Positions 49,182 through 60,374 of a stretch of 64,000 bases of DNA are shown one piece after another. Position numbers and translations under genes: made by a program. Origin of the DNA: Phoebastria nigripes (lineage: Eukaryota; Chordata; Aves; Procellariiformes; Diomedeidae). The notes beneath the pieces were generated by a model. It did not search any database. It saw only the letters and a program-made list of their open reading frames with translations, and was not told the DNA's origin. The stretch lies in contig JAYKAV010000023.1 of NCBI GenBank assembly GCA_035582835.1, positions 1,080,357 to 1,144,356 on the forward strand, written 5' to 3'. Position 1 is the stretch's first letter; the number at the start of each line of letters is the position of its first letter.

Positions 49182-49785
49182 TACAGAATCACAAAACATT
49201 TTAGGTCGGAAGGGACTTCTGGAGCCATCTGGTGTAACCTCCTGCTCCATGCAGGGCNGACTTCAGCACTAGATCATGTTCCTCAGGACCTTGTCCAGTC
49301 AACTGTGAGTATATCCAAGGATAGAGTTACCACAACCTCTCTAGGCTACAAGGTCCAGGAATTAGCCACTACCACTGTGTGATTTTTTTTTTTTTTTTTT
49401 TCCCCCTCCCCTTTTATCCAGTTGGAATTTACCTTGCAGCAGCTTGCTGCTTTGCCTCTTGTTTTTTCTGTTTGCATCTCTGAGAATGGTCATCCAGGCT
49501 AAATGAAACCACCTCTCTCAGCACCCCTGCTTGTGTATTGTAGGCCTCGGCACCCAGCCATCGTAGTGGTCATCCATTGGACTTTCTCCAGTTTTTGACC
49601 TCTCTTTATTTTAGTCCAGGGGCCCCAAACTGGATACAGATATAGTCTCATGGGTACCAGGTAGAGCTTTTAATGATTTTTTCCTCTTGATCTTGCTAAT
49701 ATAACCCAGTCCATGTTTAATCTTTATTGCTGCAAGGTCTTACTGCTGGCTCAGGTTCAGCTTCTTGGTTAGGATGACATTTCAT
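49182..49785 (-). mobile_element. CR1 LINE fragment, moderately diverged
   Basis: The plus strand begins with the reversed CR1 3' end ('acagaatcacaaaacatttt', then 'ggtcggaagggacttctgga'), followed by reversed coding sequence ('ttggactttctccagttttt', 'tgctggctcaggttcagctt'). A T20 run (about 49383-49402) has expanded inside the copy. It is about 600 bp long, 5'-truncated and antisense to TBC1D14. Confidence 0.88.
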
Positions 49786-50760
49786 ATATTCATTCAATTT
49801 TTGATTTGTGTGGTAATAGTACTTCAGATCAATGAAGAAATCTGCTTTCAGACTCTGGGAATAGAATTTTAGGTTATTCTGTTAACATTGGGATAACTGG
49901 GAATTTTGCCAGCTAGAAAAGAACAGTTATGTATAGCTGGTTGACTCTAATAGTTGGAACTTGGACCCAAATGTTCCTTTTGTATGAGAGTCCTAACCTG
50001 CTGAAACTGCTGTTTCTGAGAATTCTGCAGCATTAGCATGGTAGGCTAGCACTGTGCATCATCCACATGCAAAATAGTTCTTGGTTTGCTAAAACCAGTC
50101 CTAACTGCTAAACATGCGAGATTACGGTCTGATTTATCTTTTCATGTCTTTGACACTTCAGTGCAGGCAGCTCTGCTTTGTTCTTCTCTGAAATGAGGGC
50201 TACCCTCTGAGAAAAAAAGGTAAATACAGAACATTGTAGTCTTGATAAGTAGTTTATCAAACCTGATTTTTTTCCCTGGAAATCTAAAGAGAGATTTCAA
50301 AGTTACCCTATTGCAAGCTTTCAGATATCCTGGACTGCTAACTTGCATTGTATTACTCTCTCCCTCAACTGTGGAAATCTTTTTTCAGACCTGCAGGTAT
50401 CTGTTACATTGTAAAGTGTCATTATTCTTTGTTCTTACCGAACATACTGGAATGTCAGTGGTTGGAAAACTTTGTTTATAAAATTTGATAGGGATTTATA
50501 AAACATGATTTGTCATTAGTTACCTCTTTCATAGGTAGGTCAACTTCTAGGCTGTCTGGCTCTACTTCTGTTGGATTTGTTTATCCATAAACCAAGCATT
50601 GTTCTTCCTTTGCCTTGACCTTTGGCAATCTCTCAGAGGTAAAATCCTGCAAACCCTGCTTTTGTATGTGATTTTGGAATCTTATTCAAAGCATAACTTT
50701 GGACTTGTTGATGAAGGTTCTTCACCATAGCCAAAATACTTGGGCTTTTTTGATTATATT

Positions 50761-50882
50761 GTGTTCTGTTGGGTTTTTTTGTGGTGGTGTTTGTTTTTTC
50801 TTTGTGTGTGGTGTTGTGGTGTTGTGTGGTTTGTTTTTTTTTGTTTTGTTTTGGTTTTTTTTTTGGTTTTTTTTTTTTTTTT
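50761..50882 (+). repeat. long G/T-only tract
   Basis: About 120 bases of nearly pure G and T on the plus strand (two C near the start, at 50766 and 50800), with GTGGTGGTG, GTGTGGTGTTGTGG and long T-runs, then an N at 50883. It is the longest of the G/T-only tracts in the window. Base calls and length may be unreliable. Confidence 0.8.
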
Positions 50883-53235
50883 NTGGAAGTGTAGGTTGAC
50901 TGAGAGGTGATCTGGGGTTGGGAGGGGGAAATGCAAGAACTGGCAATCACTGCATCTAGTGAATTATTTCTAGAAACCAGTGTTATCTGGTCATGGGTAC
51001 CAGCTGTTAGCTTTCACCTGTGGAGAATGTAGATTTAGGACTCTTCAGGAGATTTTGGTAGGTCTTCTGACAAGAATTTCTTCTCAAGTCCATCAGTTCT
51101 CTAGTCATCATGATTTATGTGTCTTGTTCCTCCACTAATCAGGTAACCAAAATAGCTGTGATAGAATATGTTGCTGATTTTTCAGGGTTTATTTTCTGTG
51201 CCTCTGGAAATTGTTTAAGTGGCCAGAGTGCAAATTTGGAACATCTAGAGGTGAGAATCTTTCTTCTGTTTATTGAGGGTAAGTTGTGAAGGTTATGGTT
51301 AGTACAGAATACAAAAGGTCATTGAAGGATGAGAAGAAAACAATTTTGTTATACCTTTTGCCTAAATTCCATAATAGTGTGAGAATGTTTCCTAGGTAGT
51401 GTTAATTGAATTTGTACCATGCCAGGTAAGGTGGCTGGACACTTTTGCCCACAATGCAGCAAATATTTAATAAAATTTCTCTTAATATATTTTTTGCTTG
51501 ATAGGTGCCGTACATTACTTGAAATGTCCTGTTTCAATGTAGGTTTCTGGATGCCTTGAGGAATAATGTCTGTGGAGACATCTCTTATACTGTGCTTATG
51601 TGCTTGACATGGGTTTACCTAGTTCTTACAATTAATATCTGCTTACTGTCAAACTCTTTAGATAAAGTCTGTTATACACTCCAGTATGAGTGCCTTTGCA
51701 TAGGCTGAGGGNCTCAAGACCTTAGTGCTCTCTCGTCATGTAGTTTAGAGTTATCAAGAAATTTCAGAATCTTCCTCCAGAAGCAGCTGAAATGAACTTT
51801 GACTTGCCTCTGTTTCTTTCCTGCATCTTAAGAATACATGTGAGTCTGATACTCATTTGAAATTGTTTTTCAAGATACTTTTGTTCTACCAAATCTGAAC
51901 CTTTTGAACTTTCTCCACTGCCCTTATTTTTCATCTGCTCTACTCATGAGACTGGTAAGTCCTTCCAGTTGTTAATTCGCATGACTATTCTAATTGTTTT
52001 GTCTTCTGAAAATAACCTTCTTAATTGAAAGACTAATTAGAATTTGAATGTGAGCATGCATCTTGAGAGCAGGAAATGTTGTATGTATTTTAACACTCGT
52101 AACAAAAATTTACTTGCAGCTGCAAGTTAGTTTTGGGTAAATACAGGTAAAAAATTGCATCAGTCTGTGCATGAGTTGGATCATTTTCTAGTTAATTCTC
52201 ATGCATGTTTCTTCACAGCAACTGTCTTTTTAAGAGTAAGGAACCCATTATTTTCAAATATAATCTCTATGCTAGGTCACTGTTTAAGTAGTCTACCACA
52301 GAGCAGCATATGCCATCTCACTTTTGTTTTGCTCGCAGCTATCGTTCCATGCTGCATGCCAGTAGTTCACATACTGTGGTCTTTGGAACTTCGTCTGAGG
52401 AGCCATGTCAAAATAGTAACATCAAAATAGTTAAAAATCATCAATTTCAGATTTTCTGGAGAACCCAAATACTCTAATCATGACAACTCCACAAAGTCCT
52501 AAGCTCCTGTACCCTTTTATTTCAGGCAGCTGGTATATCTTAAAAATACTGTGCATTGCCTGGAAGTCCAGGTGTAGGGTGTGTGTGTGCACCAACAGGC
52601 NTTAGCGGGTGTATGTGTGTCCGCCTCGCTGGACTCCACCCTCTGACAGCTGCTGTGTTGGAGCCCATCCTTTTTTCCTGTTGTTCGAGTGACATGTGTC
52701 AGAGAAACAGTTCCTTGACACCAGTGCTGCCAAACTTCAGAGGTCTCTCAAGGGGCACAGTATTGAGCCTGCCTGGCTAGAGAAGACTTTGAGACTTTTC
52801 AGGGAAGAGATTTACAGCTGGCTTTTAAGATCTGGACTAAATTGGCAACAGAAGCTATGGCAGCACTGTCTCTGCTCCTTTTAGTGGATAGGTTTGTATA
52901 CTGAACTGGGGGGAGTGGTGGGGAGGGATGACCTTTTGAGAGGTGACCTCACATAAGTGGCTAACCTTGCTTGGGACAAACCACAGCTGAAATGTGGAAA
53001 AAGTGAATACTTGAATGCTTGTGGAGCAGTGCTATGAACTCGTCACGTGGCAGTAGTTGCTGGCAGTTGTGTTACAGACTTCCTGTCTTTTTAGAAAGAG
53101 AATTGGACTGAACTAGACGAACTTTCTGCTTCTGTGGTGATGCGGGACTTTGTTTAAAAGTGTAAGCTTGAAAAAGCTGTAATCGATGCTATATGGATAG
53201 GTTTGGCTTGATTACTTGTTATTGATGTGGTTCTT

Positions 53236-53277
53236 TTATATATATATAAAAATTTTTATATATATATATATATATGT
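53236..53277. repeat. (TA)n self-complementary tract
   Basis: TA repeats with a central AAAAATTTTT allow long AT-only hairpins. Low-complexity intronic sequence. Confidence 0.85.
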
Positions 53278-56200
53278 ATTTTTTATTTGATTGAGGCTTC
53301 AGCCTGACCATGACAGCACACAAGGCTACATAAATACTGGCAATACATGAATGTACAGTATGTATATATGGCAACTATTCAGTAAGTTTATCTTAGCAGT
53401 GCTTATAGAACCAAAATGAAGTGGTTCTTAAGTTTTATTAAAAAATAAGGTTTTCCTGACACTGCTGAACTTATCTATTGGTATTAACTTCCTCTCTTCC
53501 CCACCAAAAAGGCAGTTGGGCAGATCAGTATACAGTAATGGAGGAGCATGTGGAGGAGTGTGTGTTCAAGCAAAAGATTGGTTGGTTTCTCTCCTGTATC
53601 ACAGGATGCTGTTTGTGTGTATGTAAACATTAACTCTGGAGTTAGAATTAAATTATTTTCAGGCAGGTAATTCCTCTCCACAGCTCAATTAAAATAACAA
53701 GGTTAAACAGCTGTTTGGTGCCAAATATTGTTTTTAGGGGACTGTGCAAAAGTAATTTTCTATTTGAAATGTGATCTCAATTTAACTTTTGTGCTTGGTT
53801 TTCCTAAAATAAGCAGCTGCAGACACTTAGTGTAAAATAGTTAACACGTTCAATAGGAATGCAAAGGTAATGCATGACACTTTAATGGCTCCACACTAAT
53901 GATACTGCAGACATGATGTATCATGTCAGATATTCCTGTTAATATCCCTGTTGTAAATCAGCATGATGTGCTCTAATGGTTGTGAAGAGGACAACGAGAC
54001 TGAAATAATGATCAGCATGTGATCTTTTCGTTCCAGGCATGTCAACCCTTTTTACATTCAAGATCTCAAATTGATTTTTGTATCTTAAAACACTTGTAAT
54101 TAAACTTTGAGATCTTTTACCCTAGGAGTTCTGAGCTCATCTTTGGAGTGAAAATCTGTTTGTTTTTTTTCCAAATAGAGAATTTTTGCTTGTTGTTAAC
54201 CTGTATTTTCCATTTGGCAAGATCTTCTTAAGTTACCTTCAGAGTGGAATTTTTTTGGTGAATTATATTTACTCAGAAGTGAGACTGCTTAGTACTTTTT
54301 TTGAAAATCCTAGGGAGCTGTGTAAGCATGGGAGGAAAGGAATTCCTTTTTGTGCTGTGGCAGCAGAAAAATGAAAGCTTTTGCTATGAATTATTTGCTC
54401 TGATATGGCAGAAATCATTACTTCCTTCTAAGGGAGTTGCATATTTTAAGGGTCTTAAATTTCTTCTGGACTTTCAGTCCAGAAGTCTCAAGTAGTAGCT
54501 TTGTCACGACCCTGTGGTGTTGCCCTGATTTATTGCAAAGCTCTGCAGGAATCAGACCAGAGAGCATTCCACAGTGGTTTTTTTTCCTTAAGTTTTCTAA
54601 AATTAGGTGCAAAGGGAGCAGCATCTCTTCTGCTCCTTCCATGCCAGCCCAGCTGTCATGTGGTTTACCTTTGGCTTGTTCCAGTCTGGGGCAGATCAGG
54701 GTTTAACAATGTTGTGTGTCCTCAGTGAAAGCAAGAACAGGTTGTAGTTTGCGGTTCTACATCTGATTGTGCCAGTTTGTGGTTTCTGGTAACATTATGC
54801 CTTTTGGGAGTTTTGAGACTTTTTGGACTGCATAAAGAGTGTGGACACCAGCAAAACACCAGGACTTGGGCACAGACAGAGAGCAGGGAAAAAGAAGAAA
54901 AGGAGAGGAAGTTGCCCTGTACAGAATGGGAATTGTATATTGACCATGCCTGGTGCTTTCAGTTCAATATATATTTTAAATTTAAAAAAAAAAAAAGTGA
55001 ACTGGAAATCCCTGACATAGTACAAAGAGAGGAAGAGATGCCTGGTGCCCTAGAACATACAGTGGAAATCATGTGGACAGAGAAGAGTGAGCTGAGCAAG
55101 TGCTGTGCCATCTGCTAGATAAACTGTAGAATGGATTACTTATTATGATGCTCCCTCTAAAGGGAAAACAGATAGTTAGGATTGCGGAACTGAATTGAAA
55201 GCAAATATGTGAGATTGACTTTTCAGGTTTAGTTCATCTTACACAGGCACTTGCAGCAGAGAGCTATTAAACTTTATCATTCCAATTCATCTTTATTTTG
55301 CTACGAGGATAAAGACCTACTGCCGCTCTTAAAATCCCTCAGAGGAGATTGGGGGGATTGTTGCTTGTATATGCCTGTGCTGGCAACCTCTAATGCGGAT
55401 AGATAGGGAGAGAAAATTGCCTGTTAGTCCTTTAATTTTCATGTTATTGCAGCGCTAATGAACTGTGGTGAAAGCCTTTTACTTGCAAAAGAGGATTTGA
55501 ATGTGCACAGAACTGTCACACAGGTGTGCCTCCTTATGGGGCTTTTTCAGGTGTCCCTGATGCTAGAAGTTCTTGTTTTCTCTGAAGACACTGTAGTTTG
55601 GAATTTAGTTTGCTTGCTTCTGAAGTAGTAACAACCTGAAAGAAAACCTTTTGCAGGAACAGCCAGCCTGTCTTGCATTGTGTGTCCTATTTACTTGCAG
55701 TGGTTTTGATGGTGTTATTCCTGTCATGTTTTCCTTTTTATTCTTAGATATATTTTAGAACTTGCTTGATATTTCTCCATTTTAAATTAACTAAACATAT
55801 ATATAAAAAATAATCTCATGTCTNTGTCTCTTTACATTTTATTTCCCTGGTAGGTGTCTCAAATGATCCTATAAATCCATCATCTCAGGCTGTCTTAAAT
55901 ACATGCTATGAACTTGGGCAGGGGTAAGAAGATAATTACATGCAGAAGCCCTTCAGGGTACTAAACACTCAAACAAAATGGATTCTTTATATTGCCAAGG
56001 TGAAGGAATTGCTGGTGAAAAGAAAGCAAATTCAACTGAGATACCTTTCTTGGAAGTTGTTTTTATGATGGTCTCTTTTACCCAGCACTAGCAGTTGTAG
56101 TGGTAGCAGTGTAGTCAAACTTGTTGATTAATGCTCTAGTTAGCTTATAAATCTCTAAGTAGCATTACAGCTATAATGATGAGCTACAGGAGAGCTTCAT

Positions 56201-57968
56201 AACACTGAAATGGAGTGTGCTAGTTATAGAGACAAAGCAAATCTTTGGGTTTTATCCAGTAGTTTACCTAGAATTCTACCTAGTAGAACTGTAATTTCAT
56301 GCTTTGAAAAAAGTGGAAAGAGGGGAAACACAGCAGTATGTTTCTATGTTTTCCATGCTGTTCTTCTTTAGTGCTTTCCCTACAATTGTTTCCCCTACAT
56401 CTTTATACTTTTTTTTTTTGTGTGTGAGGTGGGGTAGGGGAAAGCTGCAAGGGGTTTGTGGAANTACAGTTACTGCTTAGCTTTGACATCAGTTGTTATT
56501 GACTTGTGTGATTTCTATACCTAAACACTTTGTTCGTATCTTTTAATATGATAATCTGTTCCTGGTTTGGGTTTCAAGGTAACTGTACCCTTGTGATATA
56601 GAAGCATGTGATCATTTGTGTAAATATATCCATATTTAAGGATGGCAGTGCACCCTATTAACCTTATAATACATTCCAGTGCACTCTGACGTTTGTGCCT
56701 CGATTTGTTTTTCTCGTATTAAACATTTCTCCTGTATTCCAAGCAATATTATCTCTGTTGGTGTATTTATGATATTGTTCATGTTANCTGATTCAAAGTG
56801 GCCAGGAAAAACAACTTTTTAGTGTCCAGGTCATTCCTATCGTAGATGTGTATTCAGCCCTTTTAGAACATGAAGCTCGATATAGTTCTATTTCCCAAAC
56901 TGCCACACTTTATGAATAAGAAACAATCTGTACTTGGTGGGTCAACCCACTGAGCATTAAGGTAGTAACTGTAAGGAAAAGCAGTAATGCCAGACTGGAA
57001 GCATCTGTGGTATGAAGGTGCTATAGCTGCCTGCTGATTGAAGTAGCAAAAATGCTTTTGTCTCAGTGAAATTGTTTTTCTTCTTTTAAATGAGGGAGCG
57101 AAAGCCTATAGTCAAGTTCCCAGAAAAACCTACCACAAGGTGTGTAAATAATTGAGCTAACCTGGACATAATTGAATATTTGCTGAACTAGACAGTAGGA
57201 CAAAAGAAAATCTGTTACTTTAATAATCCAGACATGCCGTGTAGAATATCTGTTATGCTCTTGGAGGAGCTGAGTGCTACCAAAAGCATGAGGACTGGCC
57301 TGTACTGTATGTCCAGTTTTGGAAAAACATAGTTGTGGTGAGAAGACGCAAGTCTGGCATATTGCTTTATGATTAAAAACTAGAAATGTCAATTAAAATA
57401 ATATAATTTTCAGTGGCTTTATGTCTAACTTTATGACTTACTACAGTGTTTAAGCTGGTTAATTTGAGAAGTTTCAGAGAGACTTCAGAATTAATGTGTT
57501 TTGATAGCTGCTTTTAAGGTTATTCAGGAAAAATAATCTTTTATGAAAACAGATCAAATACAGTAAAAGGCTACTATGTCTGCAACTTTTTTGTGATTTT
57601 TGGTGGTAGTGTGTTGTAACAGGCGGGTGGAGAATGTTTATGCAGCCAAGAGATTTAGTGTCTTAGTCTTAATTTAAAAGAGTGAGGCTGAATGATCTAG
57701 AGGGAGGCTAGAAAAGAAGGCCACTTTTAGAAAGTTGCAAATGAACTTTTTTTATCCACTAAAAATTCTTATTTAACCAAGTCCATTGCCTAGTATGGTG
57801 ATAATACTGTGTGAGGTACCTCTTAAGGATGGGAAACAGTGCCTGCCAACACAACCACAAGAGGAGTTGCAATATGTGATTGGGATACNTGAGGTTAGCA
57901 AATTGTCTATCCTTCTATTTGTTATAATTAATCAACCCTTCTTCTTAATCAAACTTTTTTTTTTGTAG

Positions 57969-58089
57969 GAATTTGTTTATCAGAAAGCAAAGTGCAAGAT
58001 TTGAAAAACAAAATGATGTGGGATGGAAGTTGTTTGGAAAAGTACCTCTCAGAGAAAACTCACAGAAAGATCCAAAGAAAATACAAAAG
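57969..58089 (+). CDS. TBC1D14: TBC1D14 exon 3
   Basis: The 121-nt exon completes an Arg codon (ag|g) and encodes NLFIRKQSARFEKQNDVGWK followed by LFGKVPLRENSQKDPKKIQK. Human reads NLLARKQSARLDKHNDLGWK and LFGKAPLRENAQKDSKRIQK, so identity is clear. The acceptor is TTTTTTGTAG; the donor is GTATTT at 58090, a weaker form with T at +4. The segment is basic. The exon ends in phase 0, and the next exon (human EYEDKAGRP...) was not found in the rest of the window. Confidence 0.95.
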
Positions 58090-58326
58090 GTATTTGTTTA
58101 ATTTTGTGTTAGGATTAGTGGTGAATGTAGAAGTCAGTTAAGTTTATGATCTGTATATACGACTGTGAAGCCTGTTTGTTTGATGAGTTGCGCACAATTT
58201 CTTGGACAGTATCAAAGAAGGTTCTTCACTGAAATTCTACTTCCATTATAACAGTGCTGTTGAAAAGAATGTGTTCTACATGGTCATTACATTGAGTACT
58301 CCGTGAAAACACATACCACTTTGGTA

Positions 58327-59185
58327 TAGAATCATCGAATAGTTTGGATTGGAAGGGATCTTTTAAAGGTCATCTAGTCCAACACCCCTGCCATGGGCAG
58401 GGACATCTTCAACTAGATCAGGTTGCTCAGAGCCCCATCCAACCTGACCTTGAATGTTTCCAGGGAGGGGGCATCTACCACCTCTCTGGGCAACCTGTTC
58501 CAGTGTTTCACCACCCTCAGCGTAAAAAATGTCTTCCTTATATCTAGTCTAAATCTACCCATTTTTAGTTTAATACCATTCCCCCTTGTCCTGTCGCAAC
58601 AGGCCCTGCTAAAATGTTTGTCCCCATCTTTCTTGTAAGCCCCCTTTAAGTACTGGAAGGCTGCAATAAGGTCTCCTCGAAGCCTTCTCTTCTCCAGGCT
58701 GAACAACCCCAACTCTCTCAGCCTTTCTTCATAGGAGAGGGGTTCCATCCCCCTGATCATTTTTGTGGCCCTCCTCTGGACCCGCTCCAACAGGTCCGTG
58801 TCTTTCTTGTGCTGAGGGCTCCAGAGCTGGANGCAGTACTCCAGGTGGGGTCTCACCAGAGCAGAGTAGAGGGGCAGAATCACCTCCCTCGACCTGCTGG
58901 CCACGCTTCTTTTGATGCAGCCCAGGATACGGTTGGCCTTCTGGGCTGTGAGCGCACCTTGCTGGCTCATGTCCAGCTTTTCATGCACCAGTACCCCCAA
59001 GTCCTTCTCGGCAGGGCTGCTCTCAATCCCTTCATCGCCCAGCCTGTATTGATACTGGGGGTTGCCCTGACCCAGGTGCAGGACCTTGCACTTGGCCTTG
59101 TTGAACCTCATGAGGTTCACACGGGCCCACTTCTTGAGCTTGTCCAGGTCCCTCTGGATGGCATCCCCTCCCTCAGGCAAGGGGG
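58327..59185 (-). mobile_element. CR1 LINE, 3' 860 bp with open polymerase frame
   Basis: The element is read on the minus strand. A frame open over about 260 codons of CR1 sequence (58413-59258, including flank) contains [108 protein letters not shown] and [15 protein letters not shown], the C-terminal end of CR1 ORF2 after the reverse transcriptase core. The 3' end on the plus strand is 'agaatcatcgaatagtttgg'. The copy is 5'-truncated, so the frame is not functional. It inserted about 240 bp downstream of TBC1D14 exon 3, antisense to the gene, and is closely related to the copy at 6453. Confidence 0.95.
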
Positions 59186-59796
59186 CTATAAAAGGGGTAT
59201 AAAGCATTTCATGTGAAGATTCAANGTATATGAATGTGTATTTGTTTTTTATAATCAAGCTTAGTAGGTATTTTGAAAATCTTTCAAATTCCTTTATCTT
59301 GTTCTAGCTTTCACTGGTTTGTGGCCTTTGTGTCATAGACCCATCTATAACATGCTGTTTGAAGGGAAATTGTGTTCTGCTGGGCCTTGGCTTATTTGTG
59401 CTTAAATAGTAATTAAAAATACATAAATTCAAGACAGAGTGAATGGTGGGAGTGCCAGAAACTTGTGTTAGAATGCTAGTTTCACCCATTCCTTGTTTTC
59501 TGAAGTATTTGCTTTTTGGAGTTGAAATTTTCTGTGTGTGGGCCTTGATGAAAATTTGGTTACTGACTTGGAATGTTGGAACAATACAATACAGTTCAGG
59601 ATAGGTGAATGGAATAAAATATTTTTTTTTTTCCTTGTACAGTATAGTTCAAAAGGGAGTGTGTATTGAAATTGTTTCTTGAAGTGGTTCCCTGAATAGA
59701 GAAAAACTTTAAAAGCATCAGAAACACCAAAGAATTTAGGTTTCTCCCTGTCTTCATTGCTGCTTAACTAGTTTTAACATTGGTTTTTATGTGTGT

Positions 59797-59801
59797 GTCT
59801 G
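59797..59801 (+). repeat. target-site duplication GTCTG, left
   Basis: Five bases immediately before the LTR. The same GTCTG follows it at 60370-60374. Confidence 0.8.
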
Positions 59802-60369
59802 TGTCCTGGTTTCGGCTGGGATAGAGTTAATTTTCTTCCTAGTAGCTGGTATAGTGCTGTGTTTTGGATTTAGTATGAGAATAATGTTGATAACACACTG
59901 ATGTTTTAGTTTTTGCTAAGTAGTGCTTATACTAAGTCAAGGACTTTTCAGCTTCCCATGCTCTGCCAGGTGCACAAGAAGCTGGGAGGGAGCATGGCCA
60001 GGACAGCTGACCCAAACTGGCCAATGGGGTATTCCATACCATATGACATCATGCTCAGTATATAAGCTGGGGGGAGTTGTCCGGGGGGGCAGTGATTGCT
60101 GCTTGGGGACTGGCTGGGCATTGGTCAGCAGGTGGTGAGCAATTGCATTGTGCATCACTTGTTTTGTATATTCTTTCATTATTATTATTATTATTTTCTC
60201 TTCCTTTGCAGTCCTATTAAACTGTCTTTATCTCAACCCATGGGTTTTACTTTTTTTTTTTTTTACTCCCCCCTCCAATTCTCTTCCCCCATCCCACTGG
60301 GGTGGGGGGGTGGAGGGTGAGCAAGTGGCTGTGTGTTACTTAGTTGCTGACTGGGGTTAAACCATGACA
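59802..60369 (+). mobile_element. solo LTR, avian ERVL-type endogenous retrovirus
   Basis: This 568-bp element starts TGTCCTGGTTTCGGCTGGGA and ends GTTAAACCATGACA, giving TG...CA termini. A direct 5-bp GTCTG on each side is the duplication size typical of ERVL-class insertions. Inside are CCAAT (about 60021), TATATAAG (60059-60066) and ATTAAA (60216-60221) in the right order for U3-R-U5 in plus orientation, plus an (ATT)n run (60179-60194). No internal viral genes, primer-binding site or second LTR are present, so it is a product of LTR-LTR recombination. The sequence type is common in neoavian genomes; I am not sure of the exact family name. It sits in sense orientation in TBC1D14 intron 3. 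Confidence 0.93.
60059..60066 (+). promoter_or_regulatory. TATA box of the solo LTR
   Basis: TATATAAG lies 38 bases after the CCAAT motif and about 150 bases before the LTR poly(A) signal, the expected U3 arrangement. An LTR promoter firing here would transcribe in the TBC1D14 direction, which is inference. Confidence 0.6.
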
Positions 60370-60374
60370 GTCTG
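60370..60374 (+). repeat. target-site duplication GTCTG, right
   Basis: Exact copy of the five bases at 59797-59801, flanking the solo LTR. Confidence 0.8.

Larger units (their letters stand above)
41986..57968 (+). other. TBC1D14: TBC1D14 intron 2 (16 kb)
   Basis: The donor is GTAATG; the acceptor is TTTTGTAG ending at 57968 after a T-rich tract. Content: G/T-rich tract (42738-42785), an 11-bp-stem inverted repeat (45914-45948), a minus-strand CR1 (49182-49785), a long G/T tract with an N (50761-50882), an AT self-complementary tract (53236-53277), and scattered Ns. An alternative promoter for short isoforms could sit here, but I see no CpG-rich stretch. The intervals 43,000-45,900, 46,000-49,100 and 53,300-57,900 show nothing I recognise. 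Confidence 0.8.
35686..58089 (+). other. TBC1D14: TBC1D14 gene, 5' coding part (3' outside window)
   Basis: Exons 35686-35728, 41250-41985 and 57969-58089 join in phase (1, 2, 0) to give 300 codons, the N-terminal 40-odd percent of a protein that is about 693 residues in human. Human TBC1D14 binds RAB11 and the TRAPPIII/TRAPPC8 complex and regulates recycling-endosome traffic and autophagosome formation. Only the low-complexity N-terminal regulatory half is visible here, and the C-terminal TBC domain is beyond 64,000. The gene starts in a CpG island and runs in the same direction as KIAA0232, as in human. The intron after 58089 is unfinished. Confidence 0.94.
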
